Below are positions 55,379-62,180 of a stretch of DNA of 64,000 nucleotides, piece after piece. Position 1 is the stretch's first letter; each line of letters starts with the position of its first letter. The notes under the pieces were generated by a model. That model did no database searches. It was not told the DNA's origin and was given only the letters and a program-made list of their open reading frames with translations. Source of the stretch: Sulfuricella sp. T08 (GTDB lineage Bacteria; Pseudomonadota; Gammaproteobacteria; Burkholderiales; Sulfuricellaceae); NCBI RefSeq assembly GCF_000971475.1, contig NZ_DF967529.1:47746-111745 (forward strand), written 5' to 3'. The translations under genes and the position numbers were made by a program.

Positions 55379-56023
55379 TTGAAACATTTCCTTGGAAAGA
55401 AACTGAATGTCAAAATCGCCGCGGCGCTGTTCGCCCTGGTACTGGCAGGCTGCTCCAGCTTGCGTCCAACTGAAGCAGAATCGGTACACACCTATCTGCT
55501 GGAAGCGCAATTTGACCGCACAGTACAGGTCAAACCCATTCCCCTCGTGCTGACTGTCAGTCCGCCGCGCGCAGTACCTGGTTACGACACCGTGCGCATG
55601 GCTTTTGTACGTCAGCCCCATAGGCTCGAATATTTTGCCAAAAATCGCTGGGCAGAAACGCCAGCAAAGATGCTGGGCTCACTCCTGGTGCGCGCGCTGG
55701 AACTGCGAACAGGCTTCAATGCGGTTACGTCCGCTGACGGCATGGTGAAGGGCGACGTGCGTCTGGATACCGAAATCACCTTGCTGCAACAGGAATTTAC
55801 TACCTCACCCAGTCGCTTGCACATGAAGTTGCGCGTTCAGTTGGTAGAGCAGACGAGCTACCGTGTATTGGCAACCCAGGTATTCGATGCGGTCGAAGCC
55901 GCGCCTACTGACGACCCTTACGGAGGAGTCATCGCTGCCAACCGGATGCTGCCGAGGTTGCTCGGTCAGATTGCCGATTTCGCTGCCATGAATGGCATTT
56001 CCCTCTCTGAACACAGAAAATAA
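55379..56023 (+). CDS. ABC-type transport auxiliary lipoprotein (PqiC-like)
   Basis: 214 residues from TTG 55379, behind GGGGAGGGGAGAG. The signal peptide ends in the lipobox LAGC at about residues 24-27. The mature domain (for example LVLTVSPPRAVPGYDTVRM, RWAETPAKMLGSLLV) fits the ABC_trans_aux family, lipoproteins that pair with MCE systems at the outer membrane. It completes the permease-ATPase-MCE-lipoprotein operon; MlaC and MlaA genes are absent. Confidence 0.88.
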   Translation: MKHFLGKKLNVKIAAALFALVLAGCSSLRPTEAESVHTYLLEAQFDRTVQVKPIPLVLTVSPPRAVPGYDTVRMAFVRQPHRLEYFAKNRWAETPAKMLGSLLVRALELRTGFNAVTSADGMVKGDVRLDTEITLLQQEFTTSPSRLHMKLRVQLVEQTSYRVLATQVFDAVEAAPTDDPYGGVIAANRMLPRLLGQIADFAAMNGISLSEHRK

Positions 56024-56144
56024 CGCGAAGCTGTCAATAGAATCCACTTTCACATGTCATGATCCCATGATAGTGTGCGAAAATAGAAAAAGTCTAAAAA
56101 AAACAATAACCGATATCCATATCGTGGCCACGAAGGAAAAAATA

Positions 56145-56846
56145 ATGCCACTAGCTGACCGGCATCAGGTATTTACTGAGCCCAGAAGAAAAAGCAATGT
56201 ACTGATAGTCGATGACCATCCTATCGTGCGGCAGGGTATCGCTCAACTCATCGATCGTGAAGACGACATGCGAGTCTGCTGCGAGGCGGGAGATGCGGAT
56301 CAGGCCCTGGAGGCAATTGCTAAACTCGAGGGTTGCTGCAACGCTGACATCGCTCTGGTAGATATGTCGCTGCCGGGAATTTCCGGTATCGAGCTAGTCA
56401 AAATCCTGCGCTCACGTTTCCCGGAAGTACAGATTCTGGTGATTTCCATGCATGATGAATCTCTCTACGCCGAAAGAGCGTTGAGGGCCGGAGCAAAAGG
56501 CTACATCATGAAGCAGGAGGCCACAGCAAAGGTCTTGATTGCAATCAGGCATATATTGAGTGGCGAAGTTTATCTCAGCGAGAAAATGCGCTCGAAGATA
56601 CTGCAACGTATCATTGATAACCGATTCGAAACCCCAACGTCCCCAGTATCCCATCTAAGCGACAAGGAGCTTGATGTTCTGCGGCTTATCGGTAAGGGTC
56701 TCAGAACCAGCGAAATTGCTTCAGAGCTAAGTCGCAGTGTGAAAACTGTTGAAGCGCACCGCGCCAATCTCAAGGATAAACTGGGGCTAAAGAATGCCAC
56801 GGAACTGGTCAGGTTCGCCGTGCAATGGGTTGAGAGCGAATCGTGA
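56145..56846 (+). CDS. NarL/FixJ-family response regulator
   Basis: 233 residues from ATG 56145, after AAGGA. The receiver domain (about 15-135) has NVLIVDDHPIVRQGIA, phosphoacceptor aspartate in ALVDMSLPGISG and the conserved lysine in GYIMKQEA. The LuxR-type HTH (about 170-233) has LSDKELDVLRLIGKGLRTSE and RSVKTVEAHRANLKDKLGL. No sensor kinase is adjacent, so its signal is unknown. Confidence 0.93.
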   Translation: MPLADRHQVFTEPRRKSNVLIVDDHPIVRQGIAQLIDREDDMRVCCEAGDADQALEAIAKLEGCCNADIALVDMSLPGISGIELVKILRSRFPEVQILVISMHDESLYAERALRAGAKGYIMKQEATAKVLIAIRHILSGEVYLSEKMRSKILQRIIDNRFETPTSPVSHLSDKELDVLRLIGKGLRTSEIASELSRSVKTVEAHRANLKDKLGLKNATELVRFAVQWVESES

Positions 56847-57126
56847 GCGGGTTATAGCTACAACGAAAAAACAGTAATCCCTCCTCAAATATTTCAGCCA
56901 CTTGCGAATTCATAGGCTGAAATTCCAAAGTTTATTCCCGTAATAAAATTCAATTATCTACAGTGTGTTACGTGTGTAAATTAATGCACAAACTAAAGAT
57001 TGATGTTGAAATTTTGGTAACCTCAACCCAGTTCCGGACACACCCCCAAAACTCACGGCCGGCATTGGCGCCTTTCTGGGCGGTCCGTTTCACCCTTTCC
57101 CCGCCAAAATTAAGGCGGTTACGTCG
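56847..57126. other. Intergenic region, 280 bases
   Basis: No gene recognised. An inverted repeat TTTCAGCC...GGCTGAAA at about 56892-56923 may end transcription of the response-regulator gene. The right half (57030-57126) differs in composition and adjoins the hsdR remnant; it could be decayed mobile DNA, but I cannot assign it. Confidence 0.4.
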
Positions 57127-57266
57127 TCATGCCGCCAAGCTCTCGTTCAATTGTTCAATGAGGATATTCAGTTCATCGCCGAAAAGCTGATACACCTTGC
57201 CCAAGCCACCTTCTTGGGCGAAGGGCGCATATTCGAACTCATCCGGTTCGATGCCGCGATCGCCGC
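57127..57266 (-). pseudogene. Second copy of the hsdR 3' end (remnant)
   Basis: On the minus strand this encodes about 46 residues ending EQLNESLAA-stop, including EFEYAPFAQEGGLGKVYQLF. It is nearly the same as the end of the hsdR pseudogene at 57950-58090 (EQLNETLAA). The similarity stops at the toxin gene's stop codon at 57267. It has no start of its own. Confidence 0.8.
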
Positions 57267-57545
57267 TCACCCGTACACCTCGTCATGGCTGCCGATGTCG
57301 ATCAGGAGGATTTCGTGTTCGGTGACTTGTACAGTCAGGGTGATGCGGTAGCTGTAGGTGAGGCTAACGGCCTGCATGCCCTGAAGTTTGCCGGTCAGGG
57401 GGTGCAAGCGCAGGCTGGGTTCGAAGGGGTCGGCGCGCAATTGCGCCATGGTTTCCATGAAGCGGGGCCGGAGGTCGGGGTGTTTGGTGAGGAACTTGCG
57501 CGCACGGCGGTCGAAGAAGGCCGTGGTGGCCAGTGTCCAACTCAT
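57267..57545 (-). CDS. RelE/ParE-superfamily toxin (YafQ-like)
   Basis: 92 residues. The pattern AFFDRRARKFLTKHPDLRPRF, then LRADPFEPSLRLHPLTGKL, SLTYSYRITLTVQV and the end LIDIGSHDEVYG matches RelE/YafQ-type mRNA interferases; the C-terminal HDEVY is common in this branch. It overlaps the antitoxin stop by 4 bases (ATGA) in antitoxin-first order. Reading frame is intact, so the pair is probably functional. Confidence 0.88.
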   Translation of the reverse strand: MSWTLATTAFFDRRARKFLTKHPDLRPRFMETMAQLRADPFEPSLRLHPLTGKLQGMQAVSLTYSYRITLTVQVTEHEILLIDIGSHDEVYG

Positions 57546-57814
57546 GCCGCAGGTTCACTGTCCAGGTGTTGCATGAGGGCTTCGACGCTGTTGTGCCGGG
57601 TGACGCGACCGGCTTTGGCGTCTTCCAGCGAGGCCTTGATGCGGGCCAGGGTGGCTTCTTCCTGGGCTTCGATCAGTTCGCTGTAGCGCTCTTCGGTCAA
57701 CACGACGTATTGCGGGCGGTTGTTCTTGATGATGTGTACAGGGCCCTGCGCCAGAGCCTCATCCACAGCGGCGATGCCGCGACGCTTGATTTCCTGGGCG
57801 GGGACGATGTTCAT
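57542..57814 (-). CDS. Phd/YefM-type antitoxin
   Basis: 90 residues from ATG 57814 (MNIVPAQEIKRRGIAAVDEA), preceded by TTGGAG. The DNA-binding N-terminal fold with HIIKNNRPQYVVLTEERYSE is typical of Phd/YefM, and the C-terminal tail would neutralise the toxin. An upstream in-frame start at 57826 would add four residues. A partial palindrome (TACCT...AGGTA, about 57840-57866) could be the operator. Confidence 0.88.
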   Translation of the reverse strand: MNIVPAQEIKRRGIAAVDEALAQGPVHIIKNNRPQYVVLTEERYSELIEAQEEATLARIKASLEDAKAGRVTRHNSVEALMQHLDSEPAA

Positions 57815-57949
57815 GCTTAACTCCAATACTTAGAAGAGTACCTATTAAAGCACCATAGCAGGTATCTGTAAAGCCAGGAATTAAGTTTCACCAGTGTGTT
57901 CCATGGCTTGTGAGCGGAGTTTACAAGTTGGGCGGCATGACACGCTGCG

Positions 57950-58595
57950 TTATGCCGCCAGTGTCTCGTTCAGTTGTTCGATGAGGTTATTCAGTTCATC
58001 ACCGAAGAGCTGATGCACCTTGCCCAATCCGCCTTCCTGGGCGAAGGGCGCGTATTCGAAATCATCCGGCTCGATGCCAAGGTTGGCAGCGATGTGGTCG
58101 CGGATCATTTCGAGCCAACGGATTTGTTCTTGGGTGAATGGCTTTTCGCGGCGGGGCGCCGCTCCTACTAGCCAGGTTTTGAAGTTGGTGTTGAGACGTA
58201 TTGCTGGAATTCCTTGAGTGTCTGGTCGGCCAAGTTGCCGCGGTCCACCAGAAACAGGATGCGTCGCGCCCCGGCGAACTTGATCAGCCGGTAGATGGCG
58301 CTGATGGAGGTGAAAGTCTTGCCAGAGCCGGTGGCCATCTGGATGAGGGCGCGGGGGCGGTTTTCTTTCAACGATTGTTCGAGGTTGTGGATCGCCTTGA
58401 TCTGGGCGGGCCAGAGGCCTTCTTACCATCTATATAGAGTAGGTAATCCGCAAAACCATAACCAGGAAGAGGAAACTCACGAATCGCTACACCACGACTG
58501 GCGTGGATATTGGCTTGGGAAGCATCGCAGACATGCCAACCCGCAGCCTTTAGAAGGCGATCTATGTTCTCCCTGGCAGCAGATTCTGGCGTCAT
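57950..58595 (-). pseudogene. hsdR: Type I restriction endonuclease subunit R, internally deleted remnant
   Basis: Three collinear pieces of an HsdR of about 800 residues. The N-terminal nuclease part (MTPESAARENIDRLLKAAGW to ADYLLYIDGKK, 58595-58440) runs out of frame into the helicase start (GLWPAQIKAIHNLEQS, MATGSGKTFTSISAIYRLIK, VDRGNLADQTLKEFQQY). Near 58185 this joins directly to the C-terminal domain (KPFTQEQIRWLEMIRDHI to LNETLAA). Most of both helicase domains is missing and there is at least one frameshift, so no active enzyme can result. No hsdM or hsdS is in the window. Confidence 0.88.
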
Positions 58596-58942
58596 TCTTA
58601 TTATGAGTATGAGTGAAACTTAATACCTTAGCATCCTAGCATAAATACCAGAGCCCAATCTGCGCTAGCAAACGCAATAGAGGTTTGAGCCGAGAGCATC
58701 GAGAGGTCGCGGAGCTTTTTTGCAAGATTGAAGTGAGAAGAGCTTTGGCTCTATTTAAATTTAAGAATCCAGTTCTTTTAAAGAGAACTGTTCCTTAATG
58801 ACATCGATCCAATTAATCGAGAAGCCATTTCACCGAGATTGCGCGCTCAGGTTAGAGTAGGTTACTAAAATTTCGGGAGTGGTTACCGAAATTCCGTGGG
58901 AGCTACAACACGGGTGGTTATGCGGGTGTTTCTGTGTATATG
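58596..58942. other. Intergenic region between hsdR remnant and dif-like site
   Basis: No gene seen. Two perfect hairpins occur: CAGTTCT...AGAACTG (58770-58790) and AATTTCGG...CCGAAATT (58869-58893). Either could be a terminator, though no T-run follows. The region is AT-rich and lies just outside the proposed prophage edge. Confidence 0.5.
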
Positions 58943-58970
58943 ATTTTACATAATATACATTATACGAACT
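58943..58970. other. dif/XerCD-like recombination site (prophage attL candidate)
   Basis: The 28 bases divide into ATTTTACATAA (XerD-type arm, 10 of 11 matches to the E. coli dif complement), centre TATACA (6 of 6) and TTATACGAACT (XerC-type arm, 8 of 11), 24 of 28 in all against E. coli dif as I recall it. Filamentous phages of the CTX type integrate at dif using host XerC and XerD. The stop and last codons of the repressor gene lie inside it. Confidence 0.8.
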
Positions 58971-59350
58971 ACCAAAACCCAAAGTAAACCGCTTGCCGCT
59001 ACCATAGCGGCCCAATTAGCGCCACTCCCGCCGCCCTGTGAGATAGAAATAAAGGTTAGCGCCAGCAGAAGGACGGCGGCGACCTTCTTGGTACGCCCAA
59101 TAAAACCCCGCCAGAATTCCCGGCGCTCCTCGGTCTTGGCGCTCTGGCTCTCGATGTCGGCCAGCACTTCCAGCGGGTCGAGCTTCAATGCCAGCGCGAT
59201 CTGTGCGCATGCGTAGGCGTCCGGCCATGCCTTGCTTTTGTAGTAGTCGCTAATCCGTGGCGTGGTCGTTTTCAGTGCCTTGGCTAAGGCGTAGTCGCTT
59301 TTGATTTGCAGGGTGATCTTGCATTTATCCAGGTATTCGCTTGGTTTCAT
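58946..59350 (-). CDS. Phage repressor-like HTH protein with C-terminal membrane segments
   Basis: 134 residues from ATG 59350, behind a strong GAGGTGGAGAG site. The N-terminal HTH (MKPSEYLDKCKITLQIKSDY, LAKALKTTTPRISDYYKSKA) resembles DUF3693-type phage regulators. A charged linker (DIESQSAKTEERREFWRGF) is followed by two hydrophobic segments (AAVLLLALTFISI and WAAMVAASGLLWVLVVRIMY), so it may be held at the membrane. It is divergent from the phage early genes and probably represses them through palindromes at 59401-59453. Its final codons lie in the dif-like site. Confidence 0.75.
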   Translation of the reverse strand: MKPSEYLDKCKITLQIKSDYALAKALKTTTPRISDYYKSKAWPDAYACAQIALALKLDPLEVLADIESQSAKTEERREFWRGFIGRTKKVAAVLLLALTFISISQGGGSGANWAAMVAASGLLWVLVVRIMYIM

Positions 59351-59400
59351 CTCTCCACCTCGTTTTTGTTTGTGCCTTGAGTTTACCTCGAATTTCGACG

Positions 59401-59453
59401 TTGACAACATGTCGTTTTCCGAGTTATAAAGCGCCATGTCGGATTACGACATG
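59401..59453 (+). promoter_or_regulatory. Phage early promoter with repressor operators
   Basis: A -35 TTGACA (59401-59406) and TATAAA (59425-59430, spacer 18) or TTATAA (spacer 17) lead into the ssDNA-binding protein gene. A perfect palindrome CATGTCG-GATTA-CGACATG lies at 59435-59453, and the half-site CATGTCG recurs at 59408-59414 within the promoter spacer. Two such sites fit control by the divergent repressor. Confidence 0.7.
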
Positions 59454-59497
59454 TTTCCCAACTCAACGTCATAATCATTCATTCAGGAGCTTCTATC

Positions 59498-59827
59498 ATG
59501 GCCGAACCGCAATCCATCCAAACCCCTGCCGCAAAACCCGCCTTAACTTTTAAGCCGCTGCAAATGCTCGTTTCCGGCAAAGTCGAAAGCAAGCGCAAAT
59601 TCAATAATCGCCATTATTCCGTCTTGATCTGCCCGTCCGGTGACGAAATGGTCGGTCCGGCCATCATCGAAGTCGAAAGCGGTTCGGCGCTGGCCGATGT
59701 GGGCGATATGTGGCGCGGTATCTGTGCTGCTCGCGGTTCCCGCCATAGTTACAAGATGGTGGATAAGGAAACTGGTGAGCAAGTCACGATTAAAACAGCG
59801 CGTCATTTTGTGGTCGCTGTCGACTAA
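59498..59827 (+). CDS. Phage single-stranded DNA-binding protein (pV-like)
   Basis: 109 residues. A beta-rich domain starts after a Pro/Ala-rich leader and includes LQMLVSGKVESKRKFNNRHY and SVLICPSGDEMVGPAIIEVE, then the end TIKTARHFVVAVD. Size, position before the replication gene and fold type match the gene V class that coats filamentous phage ssDNA and switches replication to packaging. AGGAG precedes the ATG. Confidence 0.75.
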   Translation: MAEPQSIQTPAAKPALTFKPLQMLVSGKVESKRKFNNRHYSVLICPSGDEMVGPAIIEVESGSALADVGDMWRGICAARGSRHSYKMVDKETGEQVTIKTARHFVVAVD

Positions 59828-59830
59828 ATC

Positions 59831-60532
59831 ATGCTTGGCCACCCTGCCCTGTTGCGGGAACATTCCCGCCACCTTTGCCCGGTTGACCTGGCAAGCGTGG
59901 CGGTTCTTTTTGCCCGTTCGGATTCGGTCTACAAGGGTTTCCACGGTTGCGATGTGTATGACATGGCGCGGGATGCCCGGACTTTCGCCGGCGGATTGCC
60001 GGTTATTGCCCATCCTCCGTGCAGGGCTTGGGGTCGGTTGCGGCATTTTGCCAAACCTCGACCGGACGAGAAGGACCTGGCGTTTTTCGCCGTCGATGCC
60101 GTCCGCACCTGGGGCGGTGTTCTTGAACATCCTGCAGGATCGACGCTTTGGCAAGTTGCCGGACTTCCTCGACTTGGACAGCGTGACGAGTTCGGCGGTT
60201 TTACGCTGCCGGTTCCCCAGTTCTGGTTTGGTCACCGGGCGTTTAAGAACACTTGGTTATATGTGGTCGGGATTTCTCCGGCCGATATTCCGGCTTTTCC
60301 GCTGGTGTTGGGTGAAGCGCCTTGTGTTCTTGAAACCAGAAAAAAGGGTTCTGGTGTTCGTCCGAGTATTTCACGTCCTGAGCGCGAAGCGACACCTCTT
60401 GATTTTGCGGTTTTTCTGTTCAACTTGGCGGCAAGTTGCAAATCGGGAAAGGACTTTACGTCCCAGTTACACGTAAAGTCTGCGACATTTCTGTCGCGTG
60501 TCGTTGCATCAAAAAACGCTGTAAACGAATAG
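59831..60532 (+). CDS. DNA cytosine methyltransferase-like protein carried by the prophage
   Basis: 233 residues from ATG 59831; GTG 59897 (giving VAVLFARSDSVYKGFHGCDV) may be the real start. HPPCRAWGRL at residues 61-70 resembles C5-methyltransferase motif IV with nucleophile C64, and GGVLEHPAGSTLW (95-107) resembles the ENx motif VI region. There is no obvious SAM motif I (FxGxG) or target-recognition domain, so enzymatic activity is uncertain. It sits between pV-like and replication genes, and its last 110 bases contain three perfect hairpins. Confidence 0.6.
   Translation: MLGHPALLREHSRHLCPVDLASVAVLFARSDSVYKGFHGCDVYDMARDARTFAGGLPVIAHPPCRAWGRLRHFAKPRPDEKDLAFFAVDAVRTWGGVLEHPAGSTLWQVAGLPRLGQRDEFGGFTLPVPQFWFGHRAFKNTWLYVVGISPADIPAFPLVLGEAPCVLETRKKGSGVRPSISRPEREATPLDFAVFLFNLAASCKSGKDFTSQLHVKSATFLSRVVASKNAVNE
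60421..60497 (+). other. Three adjacent perfect hairpins, candidate phage replication origin
   Basis: Hairpin 1: CAACTT...AAGTTG, loop GGCGGC (60421-60438). Hairpin 2: GACTTTACGT...ACGTAAAGTC, 9-base loop (60452-60480). Hairpin 3: GCGACA...TGTCGC, loop TTTC (60482-60497). They lie 50 bases before the replication gene, where filamentous phages keep the plus-strand origin, here inside the 3' end of a coding region. Confidence 0.55.
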
Positions 60533-60546
60533 GGGCTTGGGTTTTC

Positions 60547-61584
60547 ATGGTTTTTTGTGATTGGCTCTCAATTTACCAAGATTTCACCCCCGGCACGCTG
60601 CCGATTATTAACAATGGCAACCTGATTTGTGTCGATATTGACGGGCAAATTGAATACCGCACCAGCAAAAAATTGGATCATGTGGGGAGCTATGACACGA
60701 AATTGCGTTTTCTTTGTGATGGTACGCGCATCGTTTTTGAGGGCAACATTGGACGTTATGGACGACCTGACAATGTGTTTGGTTATTCTGTTCTTGAGTG
60801 CATCCAGAAGGCGAGCGATTTTCTTGAAACTTTCTGTTTGCCCCGCTTTACCCAGATCAACAGCAATGTTGTCTCCGCTCGCACTGATGGATTTATCGCA
60901 ACTGGCGCGGTTATTACTCGTGTCGATCTTACCAAAAACTATGCTGCTGGCAGTCACGAACGTGCTGCACGGGTCGCGCATTACATGGGGGGTCAAGCCA
61001 TTGCCGCTCCATCATCATCGGGTAAGGGATTACCCAAGACTTACGCCAACGGCGTGTCATGGAATGAAGGATCGAAATTTTGGTACGCAAAGCTTTATTT
61101 GAAAGGTATGGAACTTGGGGCGCACGTGGCTCAAGAAGTCAAGGATTGGTGTATTAACAGCGGCATTCTTCGGCATGAAATCAGTTTAAAAAGTCGGTAT
61201 TTAAAACAGTACGGTTTGCAGGATTTGAGGGCGTGGACATTCGGGTGGAAGGAAAAAGGCGAGACTATGGAAAATATCATTTATGGCAAATTTAGTGCGG
61301 TTCTGGATCGCAACACCGTACAGACCAATCCCTTTGAGGGTATCCCGTCTAGGCTGCGCCGGATCGCGCTGGATTGGCGCGACGGTTCCGATATTTGGTC
61401 TGATCCTGATTTTTGCTTAAGGCAAAAACAGCGTTGGCGTGCGGCGCTTTTGCCCTACGGTATCGACATCAAAGTGCCTTGTAACGTGACTCGGCTGGCA
61501 ACTCGTGTTGAGGTCATCCAGTTGGCACCCGCTGCTATGCCTGCCGGATATTGGGAGTTGTCGTCTTTCCAAAAGGTGGCCTGA
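60547..61584 (+). CDS. Phage replication initiation protein, II/X family
   Basis: 345 residues from ATG 60547 (MVFCDWLSIYQDFTPGTLPI); an in-frame start at 60436 would overlap the hairpins and lacks family support. Conserved parts include YDTKLRFLCDGTRIVFEGNI and RVDLTKNYAAGSHERAARVA, typical of filamentous phage gpII/gpX-type nickases (Phage_CRI class). It would nick the plus strand to start rolling-circle replication. Its stop overlaps the next ATG (TGATG style). Confidence 0.85.
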   Translation: MVFCDWLSIYQDFTPGTLPIINNGNLICVDIDGQIEYRTSKKLDHVGSYDTKLRFLCDGTRIVFEGNIGRYGRPDNVFGYSVLECIQKASDFLETFCLPRFTQINSNVVSARTDGFIATGAVITRVDLTKNYAAGSHERAARVAHYMGGQAIAAPSSSGKGLPKTYANGVSWNEGSKFWYAKLYLKGMELGAHVAQEVKDWCINSGILRHEISLKSRYLKQYGLQDLRAWTFGWKEKGETMENIIYGKFSAVLDRNTVQTNPFEGIPSRLRRIALDWRDGSDIWSDPDFCLRQKQRWRAALLPYGIDIKVPCNVTRLATRVEVIQLAPAAMPAGYWELSSFQKVA

Positions 61585-61673
61585 TGAGCGTCTTTGCCAT
61601 TCAAGATTTGTTGTTTTACGGCCTTATGTTTGTGGTCTTTGCTCTCGGTTTCATGACGAGTTATCGCCAATGA
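61584..61673 (+). CDS. Tiny membrane protein, 29 residues
   Basis: MSVFAIQDLLFYGLMFVVFA then LGFMTSYRQ: one membrane helix and a short polar end. It overlaps the replication gene stop and the next start (CAATGA). Size and place suggest a minor virion protein such as pVII or pIX, but sequence alone cannot prove it. Confidence 0.6.
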   Translation: MSVFAIQDLLFYGLMFVVFALGFMTSYRQ

Positions 61674-61786
61674 ATATTGCGGACATTATCGAATTTTTCG
61701 GGTTCCTGATCGGCGCGTGGGTACTCGGTTTTACGGGGGGTTACTTGTTATCCGTCTTTAAAAACGCAATAGATCGCGTCACTTAG
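61670..61786 (+). CDS. Tiny membrane protein, 38 residues
   Basis: It starts MNIADIIEFFGFLIGAWVLG, a hydrophobic helix, and ends basic (YLLSVFKNAIDRVT). It overlaps the preceding gene by 4 bases and lies 25 bases before the major coat gene, as pVII/pIX-type genes do. Confidence 0.6.
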   Translation: MNIADIIEFFGFLIGAWVLGFTGGYLLSVFKNAIDRVT

Positions 61787-61811
61787 TTTCACCTCTCTGA
61801 AAGGTATCAAA

Positions 61812-62045
61812 ATGGAAATGTTGAAAACAGTTGGTCAAAAAGTTGTTGTTATCGGGTCTGCTGCTGGTGCTCTGGTTGCCGGTTCTGCGTCTGCTGCTTT
61901 GCCTGCGGAAGCAACCGCCGCTTTTACTTCTTTGAGCGGTAGTGTGACGGACATTCTCGCGGCGATCTGGCCGATTCTGGCCGCCGTGACGGTCGGTTTC
62001 GCCCTTATCAAGCTGTTCAAACGCGGCACCAGCAAAGCAGTTTAA
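61812..62045 (+). CDS. Major coat protein (pVIII-like)
   Basis: 77-residue precursor. The signal sequence (residues 1-28, ending GSASA) is followed by an amphipathic start (ALPAEATAAFTSLSGSVTDI), a membrane helix (LAAIWPILAAVTVGFALIKL) and a basic DNA-facing tail (FKRGTSKAV). This is the classic architecture of filamentous phage coat. AGGTATCAAA precedes the ATG. Confidence 0.9.
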   Translation: MEMLKTVGQKVVVIGSAAGALVAGSASAALPAEATAAFTSLSGSVTDILAAIWPILAAVTVGFALIKLFKRGTSKAV

Positions 62046-62051
62046 GCAACA

Positions 62052-62180
62052 ATGCGCCACCTTGCCGGCTTTCTGATTTTCCTGCTGCTGGCAGGGTGCG
62101 CTTCTAATCCGGACGTTGAGCATGAAAAGCGCCAGGACGAAATGCGGAAATGGTGGGCCAATCCATGCATACGCTGTTAA
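62052..62180 (+). CDS. Small phage-encoded lipoprotein, 42 residues
   Basis: MRHLAGFLIFLLLAGCASNP gives a signal peptide with a clear lipobox LAGC, leaving about 27 mature residues (ASNPDVEHEKRQDEMRKWWA then NPCIRC). It lies between the major coat and pIII-like genes and overlaps the latter. Its role is unknown; it could act in superinfection exclusion or outer-membrane export. Confidence 0.55.
   Translation: MRHLAGFLIFLLLAGCASNPDVEHEKRQDEMRKWWANPCIRC

Noticed and set aside
57151..57351. Plus-strand frame of 66 codons
   Set aside because: It is antisense to the hsdR tail copy and toxin gene; a matching shadow appears opposite the second hsdR copy.
58770..58893. Hairpins left of the dif-like site as part of the phage origin
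   Set aside because: They lie outside the proposed prophage edge and lack other origin features; the hairpins at 60421-60497 fit better.
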